Origin: Reticulitermes speratus
Taxonomy: Eukaryota > Arthropoda > Insecta > Blattodea > Rhinotermitidae
Reading direction: 5' to 3'
Assembly: GCA_021186555.1 (NCBI GenBank)
Contig: JAJKFL010000006.1
Span: forward strand, 26,285,478-26,349,477
Length of the DNA stretch: 64,000 bases
Positions 58,606 through 64,000 of this stretch are shown here, piece after piece. Position 1 is the first letter of the stretch, and each line of letters opens with the position of its first letter. The position numbers were made by a program, and so were the translations under genes. Below the pieces are notes generated by a model. That model had not been told where the DNA came from, did no database searches, and was given only the letters and a program-made list of their open reading frames with translations.

Positions 58606-58650
58606 AGTCCCTGAAGATGAACTGTAACATAGTTCGAAACATGTTGGACT
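58606..58650 (+). ncRNA. Hammerhead ribozyme-like motif
   Basis: AGTCC at 58606-58610, core CTGAAGA (58611-58617), T, helix II GAACT/AGTTC with a 7-base loop, GAAA, CATGTT, GGACT at 58646-58650. Helix I is a perfect 5 bp and helix II a perfect 5 bp. Cleavage is predicted after T58645. Unlike most others it is not inside an obvious palindrome. An aataaag motif follows 30-40 bases later. Confidence 0.75.
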
Positions 58651-59287
58651 ATTTTTCGTACAGACTGTATTAAATAGCAAATAATAAAGAGCGTACATTT
58701 GTCGGATCACGATTTTGTGTAATCAAGAAGAAAGGTATTCTTTTTATTGAGACTTCTGCTGGTTAGGTCGGGACCTGCATGGACAGTTGCTTGTGAATTT
58801 GGCGTATTTATTGCGCTACACTAATACCAAAGCAGCGCAGTCTTCCTTGCTTGTTCTGACCCAGTCTGTGCGTTATCCCAGAGGATCTATACGCTACTCC
58901 GATTTGGTGTTCTTGGTCGAATTGTAAACAGAATGTAGGGGACATTAAGTTGAATTCAAGGTGCTCTACAAACGCATCTTCGGTGCCGTTTCTTCATAAA
59001 CACGTCTTGTAGCTTTCCTGCCGTCTCAGCCCCTCCATTTTGTCGTTTCGGTTCACAGAGTTGTGCGTTACGGCTTTTGTAAAATTCATGTCGCAAACTG
59101 TGTTTACTTGTGAAAGAGTGAGACTTTAGTTGCTATGGGAATTTCGTCATTTTATATGTGTCCGCAAATACTGTCGCTTCGTGGTGTATTAAAGCGGACA
59201 GACCCAAAAGTGGTCCATCTCTCCTGTGTACTTAACAGCGCATATTCAAGTAAATTCTAAAAGGTTCTGACGATGGTGTATAACATT

Positions 59288-59549
59288 GAGAACCAATTGT
59301 CTTCTGGACTTTGTCCGTCGTCCGGATAAAATATAAAAATATAAAATCACGACGTTTCGGAATCTGGTTCTTCATCCGTCTTCAGTTGAAGGGAGGGGAG
59401 ACACCTACTCAGATGGGTCCTTTAGACCGAGCTAATCTCAATCACTGGAGATTAGCTCGGTATAAAGGACCAGCTTCCGAAACGTCGTGATTTTATATTT
59501 TTATATGTTATCCGGACGATGGACAAAGTCCAGAAGACAATTGGTTCTC
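59288..59549. repeat. Nested palindromes with Penelope-like relic
   Basis: The outer arms 59288-59362 and 59475-59549 pair along about 75 bp (gagaaccaattgtcttctgg and complement). An inner hairpin at 59416-59471 pairs ggtccttta and gaccgagctaatctc with their complements. The outer arms carry gacgtttcggaa, and ccgtcttcag lies at 59386, giving a degenerate minus-strand CTGAAGA…GAAACGTCG pair. Confidence 0.85.
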
Positions 59550-59613
59550 GATGCATATTCAACCAGTAACCATCAAAGTACATATTCAGTGTGTAACAGT
59601 ATCTGTTTTATTC

Positions 59614-59652
59614 TCCAGCATGTTTCGGTTTAGTGAAAACCATGATCAGGGA
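59614..59652 (-). ncRNA. Inactivated hammerhead-like motif
   Basis: Minus strand: TCC, CTGATCA, T, helix II GGTTT/AAACC, GAAA, CATGC, T, GGA. Helices I and II persist, but the core G8 is C and base 16.1 is C, which should abolish cleavage. Confidence 0.55.
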
Positions 59653-60011
59653 TTTTTATGGGTGAGTATCCGAATTCGTCTTAGGTGCGGGGAAAAGTAT
59701 GTCGTCGGTGAAGACGTAGGCCGTATTTGTCAGGTTTGCAGCAGTACGGAGTTGGAAACATGTAGGTTACATAGTGTCACGGTCCTGAGTATGTTGGAAG
59801 GCACGTATTTGCAAGAAGTTAACGTATGTCAGTGAGATTATTAGTTCACTTTATATTTCAGCAGAGGATTTACATATGTGTGTGTGTGTGTGTATGTATG
59901 GGCGCGTAGTCCTATATGTACCCAAATGTCTGGTGTAACACCGGGAAGTTCAGCCAATATCAGAGCCCTCAAATGGACGTGATCCCAAGCAAGTTTTATC
60001 AGCGTCTCATT

Positions 60012-60200
60012 CTAAAACACTTTTCCATACTTTCGTCCATTGTTCTCGGATTTCAAAGTAGCTGCTTTCGAAGTAGTTTCCTCGCCAAAATTCTGGATGC
60101 ATTCTTTGTCTCCTTTATCAGCATGTCCAGCCCATCGTAGGCTTTTGATTTCTAGTGTCCTAGCATTGCTGGGTGCATTGTAGATATCGTTCCCTATCAT
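60012..60200 (-). mobile_element. LINE reverse-transcriptase tail fragment
   Basis: The minus frame reads IYNAPSNARTLEIKSLRWAG then HADKGDKECIQNF, the 'YSSPNIVRVIKSRRMRWAGHVAR' type segment of insect LINEs. It is partial and divergent. Confidence 0.65.
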
Positions 60201-61383
60201 GTAATAGGCGTAGCATTTATTGTATGCTTTGGACTACCTGTTTTGCGGAACCCATTGCTTTTAAACATTCGTAATTTATGTCTTGCCACAAGTTCGTAAC
60301 GTATGTGATACACCTGTGTATCTTTGTGTGGCCAACAGGTCTGTTTCATATGACATAACGTAATACCATTCCTTTCCTTGAAAATACAGCCGGTTAAAGT
60401 ACTTTGAGTATGTATGTGCCCTTGGAATTATCGTAAAACATACATTTGGTAGAAAGATGCACAGAAGAGCTTTTTTGTCCTGCTTTCATATCCTGTCAGT
60501 AATGATGCGCAGTGGTAGGCCTACACACGAATACAGTCATTTTGTGTGTGTGCGTGTGTGTACGTGATAACTTTTAACGAGTACAATTTTCATGATACTT
60601 GGTATTACTATCGCGCCATTATAGATTAACCTGTCTTTGTACTTCTTCATGTCCTAGTGGCACTACTAGTAACACAACAGTCACTCGAACTTCTGAGGTG
60701 GAAACGTCTCTACTGCCACGGAATGTAGGGTCCTGAAATTTTGTGTGTAAGTGGATTTAAAAAATATACAACTTTGGCTTCGTAATTGCTTTGTATAAAA
60801 ACAGTAACATGGCGGGGGCCAAAATCTGCCTTGAGCTTTTGATTTGAATACGATAACTAACGACCTATTGGAGCTAAGCGTGTGAAATGCTGAATTGATA
60901 TATATTAGGCCTATCAACTTGCACACTAATTCTGTATGAAACATTTTTTCTTTACCAGTAGTTACGAACCCTGCGATGTCTTGAAAATTTGAGGTAATTT
61001 CGGACAAATGTAATGTAGCCAGAATCATTTATTGTGCGTATTAAACATGGATGTTATCATGAAATTTTATGTAGTTATCAGCCTGTAGTTCTTGATAGGA
61101 ATAAGCCTACAGTATAGACAAGCATTTGGAGGAAAGTATACGTCATTAATGTTGCCGAGGCTTTATATTTGTGTGTGACGTAATCATAATTCAAGCAGCT
61201 GCTCCAGAATAATCTCTTAGCAGCAAAAAATGATAGAATTTATGGAATTTTAGTTTTATCATTCTGAGGTAACAGTTATGCAAGAGTAAGCTTCTGTATG
61301 TGCCACACAGGAGCAAAATATGGAGCTATTTATTTTATAATGCTTAGAATATATTTGAGAATATACATCCAGTATGCTTATAG
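60201..61383. other. Non-coding sequence
   Basis: No conserved frame or bounded repeat was seen. A GT microsatellite lies at about 60543-60562. Confidence 0.35.
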
Positions 61384-61396
61384 GGACGTTTGCAGG

Positions 61397-61688
61397 TAAG
61401 GTAAAGGTAAAGTTCTCCCTGGAACGGGGCCATGAAGGCTCAGAAGGGGAGTAGAGTTATAGCTCTACTCTTTCTTTAACCCTGGCACTAGATGAGGGTG
61501 GGTGGTCAACTCCACGCCCCGGTCGCTTTACCCCCGGGAAAGAGACCCGGTACCCATTGTATAGGAGGCTGGGTGGGCCCCAGGGCCAGTCTGGACGGCT
61601 GCGGAAAATCTCGTCCATACCGAGATTCGATCCCCAGACCGTCCAGCCCGTAGCGAGTCGCTATACCGACTACGCTATCCCGGCCCAC
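61397..61688 (-). mobile_element. SINE family A, full-length
   Basis: Minus-strand head with A box tagcgtagtcgg and B box ggatcgaatct, tail taaggtaaaggtaaag on +. Perfect 13-bp duplications ggacgtttgcagg lie at 61384-61396 and 61689-61701. It is close in sequence to 56492-56780 and probably belongs to the same subfamily. Confidence 0.95.
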
Positions 61689-61701
61689 GGACGTTTGCAG
61701 G

Positions 61702-62756
61702 AAGGATTGTATAGTGATGGATTAGGAAGGAGGAGATATCGCCCTCGCTCGTACGTCACTCTGTGACCAGCCTTGTGTGAAATATTTTGTAGTGACCCAA
61801 TAAATGAAGATAAAGTATAGCAAAATGAAGCTGTCGCATAAAAAGCAGTTTCAGGTCTCCATCTCCAACACACGCGGAGCGGTGGGCAATTCGCCAGGTA
61901 TAAATAAAACTGTATTTAGGCCCTGATATATTTGGCAGCCATGATTAACCGATCTGGTCCAAAGCAACCGTTGGAATGTTAGGAAGAGTGCCGGACAGTG
62001 GCAACTGCTTGTTAGGTGCTAGAGCAGGGAGAGAGGTGGGCGGCAGATGCGGCTGTGTAGAAGTGGCTGCGACCCGAGGGGTCGCGAAATAGGTTTTGTT
62101 AATTGTCAAGTAGTTATGCTAAGTGTAGATTAGGCCTATAGATACATCAAAATGTAAAATGATATTAATAATTATGACACGATATCAGGAACTTCCATTG
62201 GTTTCTTTGAGGTGTCAAAGATTCGTGAGACAGGAATTGATGCTATGACTTACTGTTATCCATTCCTAACTTAAATGGATTCAATTAAATCAGTAAATGC
62301 TAGAGGCACCGAAACACGTGTCTTCGTTATATCTCGGTTTCTATTTTGTTTTATGCTGGTTCATCCTTTCTCATATTGATAGGGAATCTAGAGCTGTGTC
62401 CTCAGGACATAAAGCGGCCGACTGCCGAAACTAACATCTCAGCTCCATCTGTGCCTGGTTCCGCGGTCAGTTTAGACCACTTAGTACACAGTAACTGGTC
62501 ACTGTAGCTGCCGTCCTGCAAACATTGTGTTTACTGGAGGTTTGGTGTTGCCACAGCGATGCTGATGTAGATGCCAGTCTTCTGGATTGTCAGTGCGTGT
62601 AGATCGGTAAGCATCAAAAACAAGCTTTCGGAGAAACGTACTGCTTTTGTTTGTTACATCTCGGATGTCACGGAACAGCCGATGTGTGTATACTGACTGT
62701 AGCAGCGTGGCGAATGCACGTTTAAAATGCACGCACCAATGCTACAAGTACCCGTA
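61702..62756. other. Non-coding sequence
   Basis: No gene or bounded element was recognised. Confidence 0.35.
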
Positions 62757-62766
62757 GGGGTCAGTA

Positions 62767-63034
62767 TTTCCCCCCCCCCCCCCCAATGGCTCGACAGCCC
62801 CTTGGGGGCCTAGGCCGCCTCATTTTTTTCGAGGCTTCACGATCACACATATTAGACACACCACAGTCGGTAGGACTCCTCTTGACGAGGGACCAGCTCG
62901 TCGCAGAGACCTGAACCTGACAACACTCACAAGAGACACACACATCCATGCGCTAGGCGGAATTCGAACCCACAATCCTAGTAAGCGAGCGGCCGTAGAC
63001 CTACGCCTTAGACCGCGCTGCCACTGGGATCGGC
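62767..63034 (-). mobile_element. SINE family B, full-length (tRNA-Leu-like head)
   Basis: On the minus strand the head reads cagtggcagcgcggtctaag and later gtgggttcgaattcc, resembling the A and B boxes of tRNA-Leu. The body shares a gaggcggcctaggcccccaa block with 41784-41907. The tail is a 15-base G run (C at 62770-62784). Ten-base duplications ggggtcagta lie at 62757-62766 and 63035-63044. Confidence 0.9.
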
Positions 63035-63044
63035 GGGGTCAGTA

Positions 63045-64000
63045 ATAGTGTACAATATTATTGACCGTCTAGTTCTAATGTTGTGCAAACTGAGTAGTCT
63101 GTGGAAAGTATTGTGCAATATTCTTTCAGTTACTGTCTGCCTGCCGAGCAGTGAACATGTCCCCAGCACAATTATTACCGTGGACTGAGGAGACATAGCA
63201 CTTACGAATTTCAGGTCTTCGAAAGTATTTCGAGTGGCCAAAGTAGCGTACGGGATAAACGCTGACTGGAAGTGATTGCTTCTAACATGTTAGTACTTCT
63301 TTTAGCGATTATAGGGGTAACAGTCTTGAATGGTTCATCAACTGATGGACCAACCAACCGCAAAAAATTTGTAGTCGTTTGGCTCACTCAACCTTAAGTC
63401 CGTCATGAGATTATCGCGCGCTTGGTTGTGTGTGTGTGTGTGTTTGTGAGTGAGTGTTGTGGTCTTCTTCTGTATCATTCTTTGATCCAACGGCGACTCT
63501 TTTTCTGTTTTACACACAGGGCTGAAGCATTGGTCACACAAGCAGCATCAGCATTTTCTCGCCGTGATCCACGAGCAAAATGAAATGCTGCACAATAGTA
63601 TTGAGTCGTCTAGGCAGAAACACACAGCACAATATTAAGTCAAATCAATAATATTGACCGTCGAGGGGCCGCTTAAGTCAGTAGTCTCAATCGAACGTTG
63701 AACAGAGTATAGTACAGTGATGTGCAATGTGTGGCTCATAAGCGCTGCTTTTCCGTGCGCTTTGGGCACAAAGGGAACATACCCTGTGTTTAGTGTATAC
63801 CCTACACTATTCTTACGTCGTGAGTTACTGGGTAACACGTCGTAGTATTTGGGAGTTTCAGGGTTCAAATCTCGGCCCTGGTACCGGACGTCTTGAGAGA
63901 TTTTTCATGTAGTTACACCCTTCTCATTCCACGCAAATGCCCGACGGCACGAGTTACTGACAATGGCCTTACATAAATCATGTATGAATAAAATGGGTCC
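63045..64000. other. Non-coding sequence to window end
   Basis: Contains a GT microsatellite at about 63427-63443. No gene was recognised. Confidence 0.35.

Larger units (their letters stand above)
17939..64000 (+). other. Presumed PACS intron 1 (extends beyond window)
   Basis: No further PACS exon was recognised. The stretch is filled with repeats itemised separately. If PACS is transcribed as predicted, the intron exceeds 46 kb. A short exon (<40 codons) could have been missed, and an unrelated gene with small exons cannot be excluded by eye. Confidence 0.5.

Overview
The window is from the nuclear genome of a large-genome insect. The evidence is long GT-AG introns, one conserved nuclear tRNA gene, and sparse coding sequence in a matrix of decayed non-LTR retrotransposons, tRNA-derived SINEs, small DNA transposons and Penelope-like (PLE) debris. 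The repeat spectrum suggests a cockroach- or termite-like polyneopteran, but that placement is an inference. Nothing bacterial, no CRISPR array and no operon is present.

Only two protein genes are recognisable, both on the + strand. YIF1 (Golgi/ER membrane trafficking) runs from 4699 to 13954 in seven exons that assemble into an uninterrupted 344-residue protein. The first coding exon of a PACS-family sorting adaptor lies at 17829-17938; its other exons were not found, so intron 1 probably fills the rest of the window (more than 46 kb). A tRNA-Cys(GCA) gene sits about 280 bases upstream of the YIF1 start codon.

Layout: 1-4349 holds repeat relics, including a palindrome split by a LINE with a 15-bp target-site duplication (TSD). 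4350-14760 is the tRNA and YIF1. 14761-17580 is intergenic with a pogo/Tigger transposase fossil. 17580-18100 is the PACS promoter and exon 1. 18100-64000 is repeat-rich: LINE 3' fragments, two SINE families (several copies with 10-15 bp TSDs), hAT- and pogo-like miniature elements, long inverted repeats and microsatellites.

The most interesting layer is a set of hammerhead-ribozyme-like motifs (CTGANGA, helix II, GAAA, short helix III, then helix I) at 32.1, 38.1, 38.2, 45.4, 52.0 and 58.6 kb, with several degenerate ones. Most lie in or beside long inverted repeats, as expected for PLE terminal repeats, in which type I hammerheads are known. A second broad signal is CpG content by eye: rich at both gene starts, poor through YIF1 and the first ~3 kb of PACS intron 1, and rich again from about 21.2 kb. 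Insect gene-body methylation would explain this.
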